64,000 nucleotides of DNA from Pomphorhynchus laevis (taxonomy: Eukaryota > Acanthocephala > Palaeacanthocephala > Echinorhynchida > Pomphorhynchidae). The notes under the pieces were generated by a model, which searched no databases, was not told where the DNA came from, and saw nothing but the letters and a program-made list of their open reading frames with translations. Positions 9,300-21,900 of this stretch are shown piece after piece; the first letter of the stretch is position 1; every line of letters begins with the position of its first letter. Position numbers and translations under genes: made by a program. The stretch covers positions 558,001 to 622,000 of the forward strand of contig WNNJ02000108.1 of the NCBI GenBank assembly GCA_012934845.2, written 5' to 3'.

Positions 9300-11745
9300 A
9301 TAATAATATGCATATACAGAAGCATAAATGATAATGTCATCAGCATATTGCATAACATGGAAGTTAAATGTATGAGAAATAGAAGACAAATTACCGAGAA
9401 GAAGATAGAAAAGCAAGCGAGATAATACGGAGCCTTGTTGAACACCGGACAATATGGAAGAAGGATGGAAAATAGAATAGTTAGAACACACGCGAAAAGT
9501 ACAGTTTGATAGACATGAAGAAAGTCAAGCTACAGTGGGTAAAGAGAAGCCATAATCATTACGAATACGATGGAGAAGAATTGAGTGATCCACGATGTCA
9601 AAAGCAGATGAGAGATCAAGAGAAACTATGATACTACATTAATTTTGATCGCGTGAGTAAGAGAGGAAACAAGTTGGAGGAATATATATACATTAACTTG
9701 CTTGAGAACAAGACGCTTAAGGAGTTTGGAGAGGGTCGGGAGAAGTAAGATAGGACGGTACGAATATGGTAGTGAGGGGTCGAAAGATTGCTTTTTGAGG
9801 AGAGGACAAACAGTGGTGTATTTCCAGTAGGAAGTAAATATGCGGCTACAGATAGAAAAGTTGAACAATGTGGTTAGGATGGGTGAGACAGATGAGCAGA
9901 TATTCTTAACCAAATAATTGTGAATTGGGTCAGAAGGAGATGTTTTATTAATTAATGACAGAAGAACCGAAGAAACTTAATCAGACGAAACTGGAAGAAG
10001 GTTTCGAATACTTTTAGAAACTGGAAGAATGACAGAAAATAGGGATCTCGAGAAGTTTCTAAGGTCGACTTGGAGTAGCTAATGATAGAGGTGGAGAAAA
10101 AGGATTGAGATAGGGATGAGTAAGAGTGACAAGGAAATGATCGGAGAAACCAGGATCAGTTATTGACAAGGAGGTATAGTCATTGAAGCAATTGTGAACA
10201 TCAATAATGTCGGGAGCACCGTCATGAATATTAGTGAGGCTTGTTGAAAGTAATAGTTAAAATCAGAAAAAAAATAGTTATAGTGATAGAGTCAGAGTCA
10301 GCCAGGCGATCAAGACGAATGTTAAAGTCACCAAGAACAAAATAAAGAGTATAAGACAATGAACAGTGAGAAAGAAGATCGGCAAGGTCGTTAAAGAACA
10401 TCAGTGAGGAGGTGGCAGAGTTTGGACGGCATATAATCACAAGTTCTATATGGAATAGAGTTGATAATCTGCATATGAGTAATTAGAACGAAGTGTAATG
10501 GATGCTAGCGTTAATTTTACGCAAATACGTTGGGTAACGAGCCATGGCAACAATACCGCCACGGTAAGAAGCAGTATAAATGGAATAGACAATTGGATGA
10601 GCTTATTCAACTAGAGAACAACCATAGCGGCATAGACGACGAATAGCAAGATGGTCAGAGTCAGAGCGCAAGGATTCGGTAATGCAGAGAATATCGATAG
10701 ATAATTGATCGAAGATATCAAGGAGCAGATCAGCTTTATGAAGAATGGAGCGAGTATTGAAAAGACTAAGACGAAAAGTATGCTCAGGAACGCGATTGAC
10801 TAGCAAAGAAGACAGGTGAAGAGACGGGACGTTATCGGATTTTTGGCCTCGTGTGTACGACGTTAAAGTTTCCGTTGATTTGACGGATTGATAAGGATGA
10901 CTCGCTGTTTGTTTCAGGTCAATGTTTCTTAATGCGAGATATATTGAGTTGGGCAATATCAGAAGGGAGAGGTCAGGATAGATACGACAAGTATATGAAG
11001 TGGTAAGAAGTTTAAAGATGTGGTGGCGAACATAGCTGGTAGGAGTATAGGCAGAAGAGCAAATCGAAGTGGGAATGACAGGTGTGCTCGATGGAGATTG
11101 AATATAAGTTAGAGCATGTTTGACAGAAATGGATTGTTGAATCAGTTGATCGGAGATATTACTGGAGATGATTTTGACGGAAGGATGTAAATTATTGAAA
11201 AGTGATAGGGGAGGTATAGTAAGGAGTACGTGAAGCGAAGAAAGGAGTATGAGATGTATTTAGATGGGGAAGGAATAGGAAAGAGGAGGTACGAGATGAA
11301 CAGATTTACCGTTTGTCTTGCTATAATGATAAATATGAATGGTAGTTTTATCGTAAGTTGAACGAGGAGTGTGTGTAAGAGAAGATTTAAAAATGAGATT
11401 ATACGATGCGAAGTCAGGTGTTGATGCGAGGTAAACGTCAAAAACAGTATCGTCCTGAGTAGTCGTATGTGACAAAAGTGGAGGAGCATGATAGCTGTGA
11501 AATTTTTGCTGATGCACAAAAACGGTTTACTTTGATACACCGAGCGTTCAGATGTTTTAACTCGAACAAGGGTCCATATGTCACAATCTTTACAATCGCA
11601 TCCAACTTTCAAACTTGTATAACGATTATTGCATTCCGATGTGGAAGATACGTGATCAGCAACGAGTATTTGATATCGAGCCTTTCTATGCATGATTTTT
11701 TATCGAGAGATTAAGCACAATCCGCGAACGTAGCGAGTGGAACTG
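9300..11745 (-). mobile_element. L2-like LINE copy 1, 5' and central part
   Basis: On the minus strand, from right to left: an ORF1-like start with the cysteine motif CDCKDCDIWTLVRV (about 11600), a PHD-finger type seen again at 25.3 and 34.0 kb; the endonuclease start LFNTRSILHKADLL (about 10780) and LVLGDFNIRLDRL (about 10340); a strongly shortened linker; RT blocks CPLLKKQSFDPSLPYSYRPI (about 9800) and SGVQQGSVLSRLLF (about 9430); and the YADD box (about 9350). Many frame changes and stops break it. Its 3' end lies beyond the + strand LINE, at 7160-8030. The 5' end near 11740 carries a GTAGCGAG motif also found near 25513. Confidence 0.75.
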
Positions 11746-12056
11746 ACAGGAAAAATCTGGAACTGACAGGAAAAATTGTAAGTAGTTAGTTATAATCGTA
11801 AATGTTTAAACTAGAACCACTTTCTCTTTCAAAATCTCCAGTGACTCTAAGTAAACACTACTTACTTAGTGCGCTTGGATCACCTTCTCTCAGTTTATTT
11901 TTATCATGATCTTTATACAGCAAGTTAAACATCTCAAACGATTTTTTATCATGCCCTACCCCGTACTTTATAACCTATCTTAAAAAACACAAATTATTTT
12001 TTCCATGATCCGGATATATCCGTTCCTTATATTATTATTATTATTATTATTATCTT
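11746..12056. repeat. Spacer with ATT microsatellite
   Basis: This is mostly unremarkable AT-rich DNA with a short direct repeat of GGAACTGACAGGAAAAAT (about 11738-11776) at its left edge. A (TTA)n microsatellite covers about 12029-12052 just before the next LINE. Confidence 0.55.
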
Positions 12057-13035
12057 CGTCATGCATCGAATGAAGTCTCTTGTACCCTCTATGCCGACGA
12101 TCTAGTAATATTAGCTAAAGATCTTTTATCCGCTCAAAATGCGTTAGATGCTCTGTCATCCTATTGTTTATCAAATCAGTTAACGGTGAATGTAAATAAA
12201 TCGAAAGCCCTTAAATTTCGGTTAGGTGGACCTTTGCGTCGATGTGACATGCTGAGAATAGGCAATGTAGATTTAGAATTCTGCAATAGTTACAATTATT
12301 TGGGAGTATTACTTTCGTCGAAATGGTCATTTACTGAACACCTACATCGTAAATCCTCGAAGTTAGTTGTAGCAACCTCTTATGCAAAAAACTTAGGTTC
12401 TTTATCTTTCTCAGGAGCCCTCCGGTATTTTCGAAGTATGTTGCTTCCCATAGTTTCATATGCTTTGCCAGTTATCTGGTCGGATTTAAGTCCCTTCAAT
12501 TTTCAGCAGTTGGACAGGTGTCAATGGAGATTCGTGAAGCGAATTGTTGGAGTCTCACCAAAATGTTCTTCATCAGTTATAGCGATACTATCATCGTTAG
12601 AACCTTGCTCTAAATTCATCTGCTCAACATTTAATCTTGAACACACTGCATCATTTACTACTAACCTGAAAATGTTCTTTCGAAAGACGACGTCATTGGA
12701 TTCTGAATTTTATCTTACTCCGGCATTCTTACAGACTAAATGGAGAGAACCCTGTGCAAGGAAAAGACCGCTGATCTGGATAGCATCTGTCCATGGATAT
12801 CACGATAAATTCTGCGCTATTAGAATTCCAGTACATGCACGGTGCTCTTTGTGCATTTGTGTTCTTTGCAAAAATGAATGCGCATCTAACCTGCATATCT
12901 TCACTTGCCCAATTTTGAAAAATTTGTCACTATCTGATATTGACAGTAGGAGAAGATTTTGAAATACAATTTATAAAATTGATAAACTTTTGGTGTATTT
13001 ATTTTGTTTACCCAGTACCGAAAGGTAAAGAGGTA
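12057..13035 (+). mobile_element. LINE with zinc-finger RT tail, 5'-truncated
   Basis: The reading begins at SLYADDLVILAKDLL near 12085 and stays in one frame to the stop at 12960. It contains LTVNVNKSKALKF, SYNYLGVLLSSKWSF, LRYFRSMLLPIVSYALPVIW and a terminal Cys/His cluster CSLCICVLCKNECASNLHIF (about 12840-12903), like the zf-RVT module at the end of some LINE proteins. It belongs to a different lineage from the CR1-like and L2-like copies around it. The part before the YADD box is missing. Confidence 0.75.
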
Positions 13036-13143
13036 TAATAAATTCTCTCATTATTATTAATACAGGTCATAGCCATAAGGCTGTTTTGACCGCTCACATA
13101 AAAAACAAATAAATACAAGAAAAAAATCAAAAAAAATCGTTCA

Positions 13144-13144
<1 letters not shown>

Positions 13145-13174
<30 letters not shown>
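13145..13174. repeat. (TA)15 microsatellite
   Basis: Fifteen TA units lie directly after the ORF2 stop codon of the minus-strand LINE, at the start of its 3' UTR. Confidence 0.95.
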
Positions 13175-13179
<5 letters not shown>

Positions 13180-16099
13180 ACCATGGGTACTGCAGCAACC
13201 ACCACTCGTTCTCATTTCGAATCCAGTTCTTTATATTGGATTTAAATTCATTGATTGTATGCACCGCAACGACATCAACTGGAAGACGATTCCAAATATT
13301 CACCGCTCGATGAGACAGTCGGAAATGACGAGGGTATTTTCCGTGCTCATGTACTACTAGTACTTTCGAGTGCCCTCTACGTCCATCCCGTTCATTGAGT
13401 TCAACTCTATTTGCTGGAAAATTTTCATCTTTATTAACTAGTCGATACATAGCTAGAAGGTCGAAAAGAAGGAACCTTTCACGCACTGTCGGCATATTCA
13501 AACTTTTTATTCGTGCTTCATAGGGAAGATATCGTACCTGAGGACATAATTTCGTAAACCGTCGAAGTATGCGCTCTAATTGATCAAGTTCTGTACGCGT
13601 ACACGGAAAGACTACTGGCGACACATATTCTAATATCGGTCTTATAAGAGCATTATATAAACACACAACACAAACGGGAGATAAATCTTTAAAGCAATTT
13701 TTGACAATATAGGTCATTCTTCTTGCTGCGTTACAAATCTTATCAGTGTTAGTACGTGTTTTCAGATTGTTTCGAACAATTATACCAAGATCCAGAATGG
13801 ACTGCGTGGAAACAACAAACTCATCGCCAATAAAATATTCTTGACTCACATTGCTATGACCTAATCTCATATGTGCACACTTTTTAATATTCAATGTAAT
13901 TCCAGTGTTTAAAGACCATCGATAAACAATGTTTAGGATATTTTGAAAGTCATTTCGATCCTTGTTGGTTTTAATCAATTTCCATACCTTTGCATCGTCG
14001 GCAAAAGCTAAAACACTACAATCCTCAATTAAATCTAGTAGCTGATTTATAAATATGTTAAACAACAAGGGTCCTAAGACTGATCCCTGTGGTACTCCTG
14101 AGGTGATAGGACGATAAGACGATAGGCATTGACCTACACGAACAGCAAAGGATCTATCTTTAAGAAAATCTTGAATCCAGCTTATAATGGAGCGATTGAC
14201 TTTATAAGACTCAAGGGTGGAAATTAGCATTTTGTGGGGCACCCTATCAAAAGCCCGACTAAAGTCAAGAAATATTACGTCGATACAGTACCCGTTAGCA
14301 ACATGTCCAACCCAATCTTCACGAGCATGTAATAAGTTTGTAAGACATGAACGCCGAGGGCGAAATCCATGCTGTGCATTATTGAGAATTCTTAGCGAAC
14401 TCAAATGATCATATATGCGTCTGTTTAGTATGCGCTCAATCACTTTGCATACAACACTAGTTAGACTTATTGCCCTATAGTTATTCGGATCATCTTTTTC
14501 ACCATTTTTACAAATTGGTACTACAATCGCTTTTTTCCAGGCAGCAGGTAACTTCGAAATGCGCAAGCTCAGCTCAAATATGGAGGCTAATGGCTCAGCC
14601 AGAACAGGAGCAAGTAACTTAAGAAGTTGGGGGTGAATATCATCGGGGCCTGCCGCTGATGATCTAGATAACCTAGCCAATTCAACAAAAACCTAATGTG
14701 CTGTTATCGTTAAAACTAAGGAACCAATTTCTACCTGTTGTGATGCTGCATCTCCACATATGCTAGAGAAAGCATCTGGTGTCAGCTCAAAAGCGGATGC
14801 AAACAATTCTGCCATGCTGTCTGGCGATGTCACTCGAGTGTTACCGTTTCTTAAAGATGAAATTGCTGGTAGCAGAGCTCTGGATCCTTTCACATAAGCC
14901 CAAAATTTTTTTGGTTCTGTATCAATTTGTAAAGCTAATTGATCTTCAAAACTTTGCCTTTTTGTAATCTTAAGGCGATTGACGAAATTTCGGAACATTG
15001 TATACCGCTTTTTAAAATTATTCTGATGACGGCTTAGTTCAAATAGACGATTCCTATGTTTGAGAGCATATCGCAATTCAGTGTCAAACCAAGGAGGGTA
15101 TTTAGCTTTACTTTTTGGTAATCTACGGAGTGGTGCAAACTTATCTGCAAGAGCTACTAAACCTGATTCAATAACATGCCACCTTACCTCAATGTCTACA
15201 CTAGCACAGTTGAATGATGTTCTTAGTGCCGCCTCTCGTAATGAGTCTTCATCAATTTGTTGCCAAGATCTTTTCGACACTATCAAATTTTCCAGTTTTG
15301 GGATCATACACCTAGAAAAATAATTGAATAAGATCATGCAATGATCGCTCAATCCAATAGGACTCTGATAGCTCATATTACCCACACTTGTAATTAATTT
15401 GGAAAATACCAAATCTAGACAAGATTCCTGGTTTTGCGCGAATCTGGTGGGCGACTGCACATGTTGCTCTAACATGAGATCATTTGTAAGAAAATTCCAC
15501 AAATCCGCATCTGACTTGGAAGAACTACTATCCAAAACATAATTCCCGATGTGACCAGCGGAGGGTATATTAAAATCGCCAACTAGTAGATATTCTTCAA
15601 GCTCAGAACATTGACTAATTAGTGTAGAGAATTCATGACTCAATACGGATGATTGCGGCGACCTGTAGCACACGGCAATACCTAAGGGACCTCCGAAGTG
15701 TGAAACAATGACTGAGAGAAACTCACACGTGCCCAGTTCATTTTTAAAATTACGAGTGGAAGTAATGTTTAAGGATGTCGATATATATAGCGCAACATCT
15801 CCACCCTTCCGAGACTCTCTATCAGATCTCACCAAATTATATCCCATAATAGCAATTAAACCATCGGGGATATCACGATGCAGTCATGTTTCAGTGAGAG
15901 CCAGGATCGCTGGTTTATTTAAGATGACCCATGCCTTAAGTTCATCAAATTTTGGTAAAATACTCCTTAAATTAGTATAGGCGACACTAATACCAGAAGC
16001 AGAGGGTAATTGAGTAGTAATGTTGGATGTGATATCAATGCGCGCTAGATTTCCTAATTGTAAAATGGAATCCCTCGAAGAACTCTCCAAACTCACCAA
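13175..16099 (-). pseudogene. LINE ORF2: endonuclease plus reverse transcriptase
   Basis: A single frame of 975 codons is interrupted by only two stops: TGA near 15883, where LTETW is expected, and TAG at 14695-14693 in the linker. It encodes an AP-type endonuclease (NLRSILPKFDELKAWV, LTET; LVGDFNIPSAG; catalytic LSDHCMILF), a linker (YPPWFDTELRYALKHRNRLF), then RT: KAIVVPICKNGEKDDPNNYR, NAQHGFRPRRSCLTNLLHAR, VIFLDFSRAFDRVPH, SGVPQGSVLGPLLFN, LAFADDAKVW (about 14010-13980), YVSPVVFPCTR and the C-terminal HRAVNIWNRLPVDVV. It starts around the TTGGTGA that holds the ORF1 stop. The few lesions imply a fairly young insertion. Confidence 0.9.
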
Positions 16100-16443
16100 C
16101 GCACGAATGGTCGCCGACGAACTACTCGAAAATTTCTTATCATTAGATCAGTCTCTCCATTCGATCTTCTAAATGCTAGATTAGCACGAGCATTATTAAG
16201 CAACAATCTTTCCTCAACCGAGAGATCTTTAAAAATTTTTGTCGTCTTACTTTTCAAGCGATAACCTCTAGCTAAAACTGCTCTTGTATTATCTGCAGAA
16301 TCAAATACTACTTTAAGTAATCGTGGTTTGTGTTGTGCTTTTTTACCAAGACGAAATAAGCATTTGACATTGAGACTACGCGCAATATTCTCTTCACCCT
16401 GAACGAATATATCCGAAAAGACCTTACGAATAGAAACTACGTC
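16093..16443 (-). pseudogene. LINE ORF1, C-terminal 116 codons
   Basis: The minus strand reads in one frame through VVSIRKVFSDIFVQGEENIA, RSLNVKCLFRLGKKAQHKPR, LLKVVFDSADNTRAVLARGY and FKDLSVEERLLLNNARANLA to a TGA at 16095-16093. The RLGKK..KPRLLKVVF...SVEERLLL pattern is that of LINE ORF1 RNA-binding proteins. The stop overlaps the region where the ORF2 frame opens, so ORF2 is probably reached by reinitiation or a similar coupling. The N-terminal half is absent. Confidence 0.75.
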
Positions 16444-16445
16444 AT

Positions 16446-16890
16446 CAATAAATAATATATGCCATCAATAAATCTAAACCAACACTGAGAGAATCTTAGA
16501 AAACATTCAAGTTTTATTAGATCATGATAACATAAGAAAAATTGCAAATGGACAGTGACAACATCATAAGACAATTGCAATTGGGAAATGAAGCCGATTT
16601 GTGGAAAGGTAAATGAATGCACCCAAAAATAGATAGTTGGAATTTTGTAGCTTATAAAATCAGATGGCACTATACCAATTACAACAGCACAGAAACTGAA
16701 ACTATTGGTAATATAATCTAGGTAGCACCACACTAAAACCTATACGAACACAAAACTATTAGTGTTATCATTAATCGAAGGGCAAACTTTAAAAAATACA
16801 AGGACAAGAAACACACCTGGACAAAGCTGTGATTATGTAGGGGATATCAAAACTTGTAAGGACTCTTGCATTCTGGCACAAAGCGATGAT
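16446..16890. other. AT-rich stretch without recognised content
   Basis: Nothing can be supported here except the truncated edge of the LINE on the left. Confidence 0.4.
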
Positions 16891-17640
16891 CAAGATAAAC
16901 CATCGTTCTTATAAACAAAAATATGAGTTGATTTATTACAAAAATAAAGGCAACTCATTAGAATGCATCAGGTACATTCATTAGTCTCATGAAGCAATCA
17001 CTCAAAGATTTGGAGAAAGTAATTGAAAATCGCCTAAGTGCATTATTGAAATTGATCCAAATCAATATGACTTCATGCCAGGATCTTCCACTGTATTATA
17101 AAAATGTAGAGTTTAACCCACAAGGGTTATTTACTCGATCACAACAAATCATTGATAAAGTCAGTAAAATTAAAAGTAAGGCGATACTCGAATACAGGGG
17201 CTTCTACGATAATTAAGAACATCCCTTCGAAAATTAGACACGGGTAGTGCAACCATGTCGCAAGGAAGACCGTTCCAAGATAATGTGGTCTATTAATTCA
17301 GTAACAACAAAGCATGTTGTTACATGATTATCTTTTATACAATATTTATCTTGCCCATATACATCTAAGGATGTTATTCACAGTATTGCTAAACTTTGAT
17401 TGAGTCGGCATTGATGAATAGATAAAAAAAATTTTTGGTGCAAAGTTCATTAACCTAAATTACAAAAACCAGATCTGAGTGGACAATCAGATTTCAAAAA
17501 GGATCAAAATTCGTTGAAGTATTGCAATGATGATCATTGAGCCTTCTTTTCTTCGCAGTTGTTTTGGACAACGCTACTAAATCGAAAAGATCACATCAAA
17601 TTAGGGCAAATACATGATAACAAAATTGAATGATTTTGCA
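16891..17640 (+). mobile_element. RTE-type LINE scrap
   Basis: The + strand reads YKNKGNSLECIRYI (about 16935), SLKDLEKVIENRL (about 16997) and, after a frame change, EIDPNQYDFMPGSST (about 17050-17100). The pattern YKNKG..EC.NYRGI.L....K..E.V.E.RL....QFGFMPG.ST is that of RTE-clade reverse transcriptases. Nothing after about 17110 is readable, so the right boundary is a guess. It is an old, heavily shifted copy. Confidence 0.5.
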
Positions 17641-18645
17641 TATACTCATACTTAGTAACAATATTGACATCCAATGAGGTACTCGCATTTAGGTAGTATA
17701 GATAAATTTTTCGAAAATGTTTTTGTTTTTTTTTGCATCTACCGCCGTGATACTACAGTTTGATATTAAACTGTTTAATATACTACTACATTTTGATATA
17801 AATACAACAACTGGATGAAGTTATGATAACGGATTATTGGGGAACGAATGCACTCCAGTGATTCTTTATGAAATTGGAACATCTAACAGTTTTACATTGC
17901 TTCACATGCGATAGTTGATGTGGAAAAGTGCTACAAGAATCGTGTTTATAATTAAAATTTGCTTTAAGTTTTTATCATAAGAGTTTTGCCATTGTTCAAG
18001 TTCCATATAAAATATACGATTCAAGCTGGTTTAATAATAATTCCTTTATTTAAGAACTTTCAAAATTTACTTGCTTGAAAATTTAATATTACAATGGCGA
18101 TTTCAAAATCGAAAAGAATAAAGAATAATGTTACAAAAGTGAGTTCAAAAAAACGAACAGCATAAGGGAAAAACCTTTTTGATTTTTTCCATTCGAATGA
18201 ATGGTACCTCAATTTTTCTGTTGTCTTAACTTATTATTGAAAGCACTATTCCACGAGAAAAAAACTCAAGGAAATGCTTAGAATTTTGTAAAGACACCGC
18301 TTTCTTCACGTGTATGTTGGAGAGGAATCTTGCTTGCTAGGTGATGTATCCTCGATAAGTTTAAAATCAAATACTTGGATCAATCCATAAATAATGGATA
18401 AGAATAAGTCAAGATTGACTTAATATGTGATTAGTAAACATACTGCAGATACTGAGAAGGTAAACCCTCTCTTTTTAGTCTTATAAATAGAAATAGCCGT
18501 GAAGAGCATTGCTTGATCACTTTGCTGAGGTGAGCATTTTAGGATAGATCTTGGACAAAAAAAGTACCGAGTATTTTTAATTTATTTTCAAATATATATA
18601 CAATAATCGTCTGTGAGAACGACAAAACGGCATTACTTTACATTT
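17641..18645. other. AT-rich stretch without recognised content
   Basis: No gene, RNA or clear repeat is seen. Confidence 0.4.
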
Positions 18646-18649
18646 CAAG

Positions 18650-18935
18650 AAATTTTATTTTATTTTATTCTCAACACACAAATCCATGACCCTACCAAAT
18701 TCAATTTCGACAAATTTTTCAATAACGTCAGGATCCGCAACGTACAAAATCATCGTATAGTCGTCCACAAATTTGATTCCGCATGATTTAATAAACGAGG
18801 GCCTGAGATCATTTACATGGCAAATAACATTGGCAAAATAACACCGTCCTGAGGCACTCCTACGAGTATCGGAAGCACATCTGGGCGATATCCGTTATAA
18901 GAAATAAACTAACTGCGCTCGGAAAGAATCAAAGA
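18650..18935 (-). mobile_element. Small RT fragment with VDD box
   Basis: The minus strand reads HVNDLRPSFIKSCGIKFVDD (about 18830-18770) followed by YTMILYVADPDVIEKFVEIE, preceded by ILVGVPQDG in another frame. This is the RT segment spanning the GVPQG and Y/FxDD boxes of a LINE not closely like the others here. The left end of the neighbouring LTR fossil begins right after it. Confidence 0.5.
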
Positions 18936-18941
18936 TACTGT

Positions 18942-21900
18942 CATGATGTTTAATTTACATTTTTATGTTTATTTTATCCTTTTCAGGTATTGAAAGAAAC
19001 TAGTCTTCCTTTTACATTTGGAATTTACGGAAATTTATACAACAATATTGACCTGTATACATGGCGGATCTACATCTCCGACCCGATCGACTCTCCACTC
19101 CGCCGGAAGGCCGTGCTATCCAAGGCATATACCGCCACTGATCAACGACTTTCGAGAATTACATTTCGAAACTACAAATCATTCAGGACGCCGAAAAACT
19201 GCACGCGCTTTTCAACTTCGTGGCTCAAACATATTCAAACTCATACGCCCTTGCAGCAGCTACGACGATGCCATGAAACTATTTCGTGAACGGTACGACG
19301 AAACCGTAAACCAGGTTTATTCCCAGTACATCCAACGATCTCGTAAGCATATGGCGATGAATCATTCGACTAGTACCTGGGGGAACTCCGAACACTTGCA
19401 ACGAAATGCACGTCTGAAGCGCTTACAACTGATAGGTACAGAGATGAGATTATTCTCGACGTCGTCATCACGAGAATTAGCTGCGATACAATTCGCCAAA
19501 GACTTTTGGAAAATTCAGATATCGCCCTCACTTCTGCGTGCGATAAATCAGGACCATGGAACTCGCAGAATCGCGTATAAAGATATATAACTCTTCCATG
19601 ACAGACGAATACGTCATTCTGGTTATACAAACAACGTGTCTTCTATCAATCTGAGACCAGAACTCCCAGGCAGTGGAACACCTCAAGATTTCTCGCAAGT
19701 AAAACAGCGTGATCTCTTGAGCTGTGCAATTTCGTCGAATCGAGTATCCTACAAGTATACAATGTGGACGTGCTATTTCTGTGGCTCCAAGCGGAAACAT
19801 CCCGGATTTCTTTGTCCCGCAGCTAACCTTACCTGCAACAAGTGTAAGAAAATCGGACATTTAGCGAAAGTATGTAGATCATCAGGTGAGAACAACAGCT
19901 TCTGCTCAAGTGTCAGACTTTGCGGACTAGGGACGGATCCTACTATCGCAGCGGTGCGTATCAACGGACTTGAGCTTAAAGCACTATTTTGACACTGGCA
20001 GTACCCTCAACTTCATGATCATGTCTACGATCCGCTTGATAAAAGTACGTTACCATCCGAGACCTTGTCAAATATGCATGGCAACATCAAATCTTCGTGC
20101 CACATCGCGAGGCTGCGTCAAAGCCGATCTAACGTTCCAGGGCAAGATACACAAATCAGTCGAATTTCTCGTTCTCGAAAATCTGTGTTGAAGTAACCGA
20201 ATTTATGCAGCGTTTTTCGTATATCACCTTTACTTTCGATTTTGACAAAGACTCAAAGAAAGCATCTGCATCTCTTTGTATGATGAACATCTCCAGCCCG
20301 CCTAGACTATTCGATTACCTTTTAAAAGACTGGAAGCCGATACTAACAAAATCGCACAAACATTCACCGTCTGATAACTTTTTCATGCAATACGAAATTA
20401 CCAGGATGTTACGAGAAAAAATAGTCGAACCTAGCTCGTCACCGTGGCGAGCACAGGCATTTGTAGTAAAATATCATCGAGGAAGATAGAGACTTGTCAT
20501 TGACTACTCCCGACGATAAACAAGTACACGCATCTGGACAGGTACCTTCTTCCAAATATCAAAAACCTGATAAAGAATATCGTTCAATTCAAATGTATCC
20601 TCAATGGACCTCGCAGCAGCATACCACCTAGTCGGAATACATGAGCTAGACCGTCCATTCACAGGTTTCGAAGCCTGCGGAAAGCTTTTTCAATTCACTC
20701 GAATTCTTTTCGGACTAACGTAGCGTGTTTCCAAATGATTATGGATCAGATAATTGAACAAAACGACCTCAAGAATACGTTCGTCTACATTGACGAGATC
20801 TCAATCTGTGGCATGACGAAGGAAGATCACGATAGCAATGTCGAAAGGTTCTTTTTGGTATGTCGTTTAGTCGACCTGGTCCTGAACAAGTCAAAGTTAA
20901 AGTTTAGCACGCAGCAGACACACATACTAGGATATACCATCGAGGACGGTAAAATAAAACCCGACAAATAGCGTCTTGCACCGTTAGTGAACCTCCCCAT
21001 TCCTGAAAACAAAGAACAATTGTACATGGCGCGTGGAATGTTCTCGTACTATTCTAATTAGATTCCAAATTTTTTGTCCAAAATACAGAAATTTTATACT
21101 ACACATTTTCCGATGCCCTGAGAAGCTGTCGACGCGTTCAATCAACTCAAAGAAACGTACTTTCGGCTGTTCTATGTTATATAAACGAGACCAAGAAACT
21201 GACAGTCAAAACAGATGCATCTGCAACTACAATAAAAGCGCCACTGAGCCAAGAGGGCCGACCAGTAGCTCTCTTTTCGAGGTCACTGTCGCATGCTGAA
21301 ATCAAATATTCAGCAGTTGAGAAGGAAGAGCACGATATAGTAGAGTCACTCCGAAAATGGCGTCACTATTTGCTCGGTAGACCTTTTGCTGTCATTACCG
21401 ACCAGAAGTCTGTGGCCTTCATGCGTAATTCCTGCGGACGGAGTAGAATTAAGAACGAGAAAATTGAGCGATTACGACTAGAGCTTTCACCGTACAAATT
21501 CGAAATCATCTACCGTTCCGGCAGAAAGAATCATGTGACAGACACTATATCACGAGTTTGTGATGTGTCAAATAATACGACAGAGTTACACAAACTCCAC
21601 GTGTCCTTGTGCCACCCGAAAGTTTCTCGTTTATACGCCTACGTTAGGAAACACAACCTGTCATTTTTGTGAGATGATGTAAAATCAGTATGTGCGCAGT
21701 ATGGAGTCTGCAGCAAGATTAAACAGCAATTCCTGAGAAAAACTGTCCAACACGTGATAAAACCAACGTATGCTTTCGAAGGACTAGCAATTGATTTCAA
21801 AGGACCCGTACCGTCAGGCATGCGTAACAAGTATATCCTTGTAATCGTGGACGAGTATAGTGGCTACACGTTTGATTTTTCGTGTAACTATACAAGTTCA

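Larger units (their letters stand above)
13040..16445 (-). mobile_element. CR1-like LINE, near-intact but 5'-truncated in ORF1
   Basis: This is the best preserved LINE here. Read on the minus strand it has the end of ORF1 (16443-16093), an overlapping ORF2 of 974 codons (16099-13175), a 3' UTR opening with (TA)15, and a TAA-type tail near 13050. The sequence left of the tail belongs to another LINE, so it landed in older repeat DNA. Upstream of 16445 the ORF1 homology ends abruptly, as expected of 5' truncation. It is the likely model copy for the fragments at 2.8, 4.2, 5.5, 8.0 and 24.4 kb, though these are diverged subfamilies. Confidence 0.88.
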
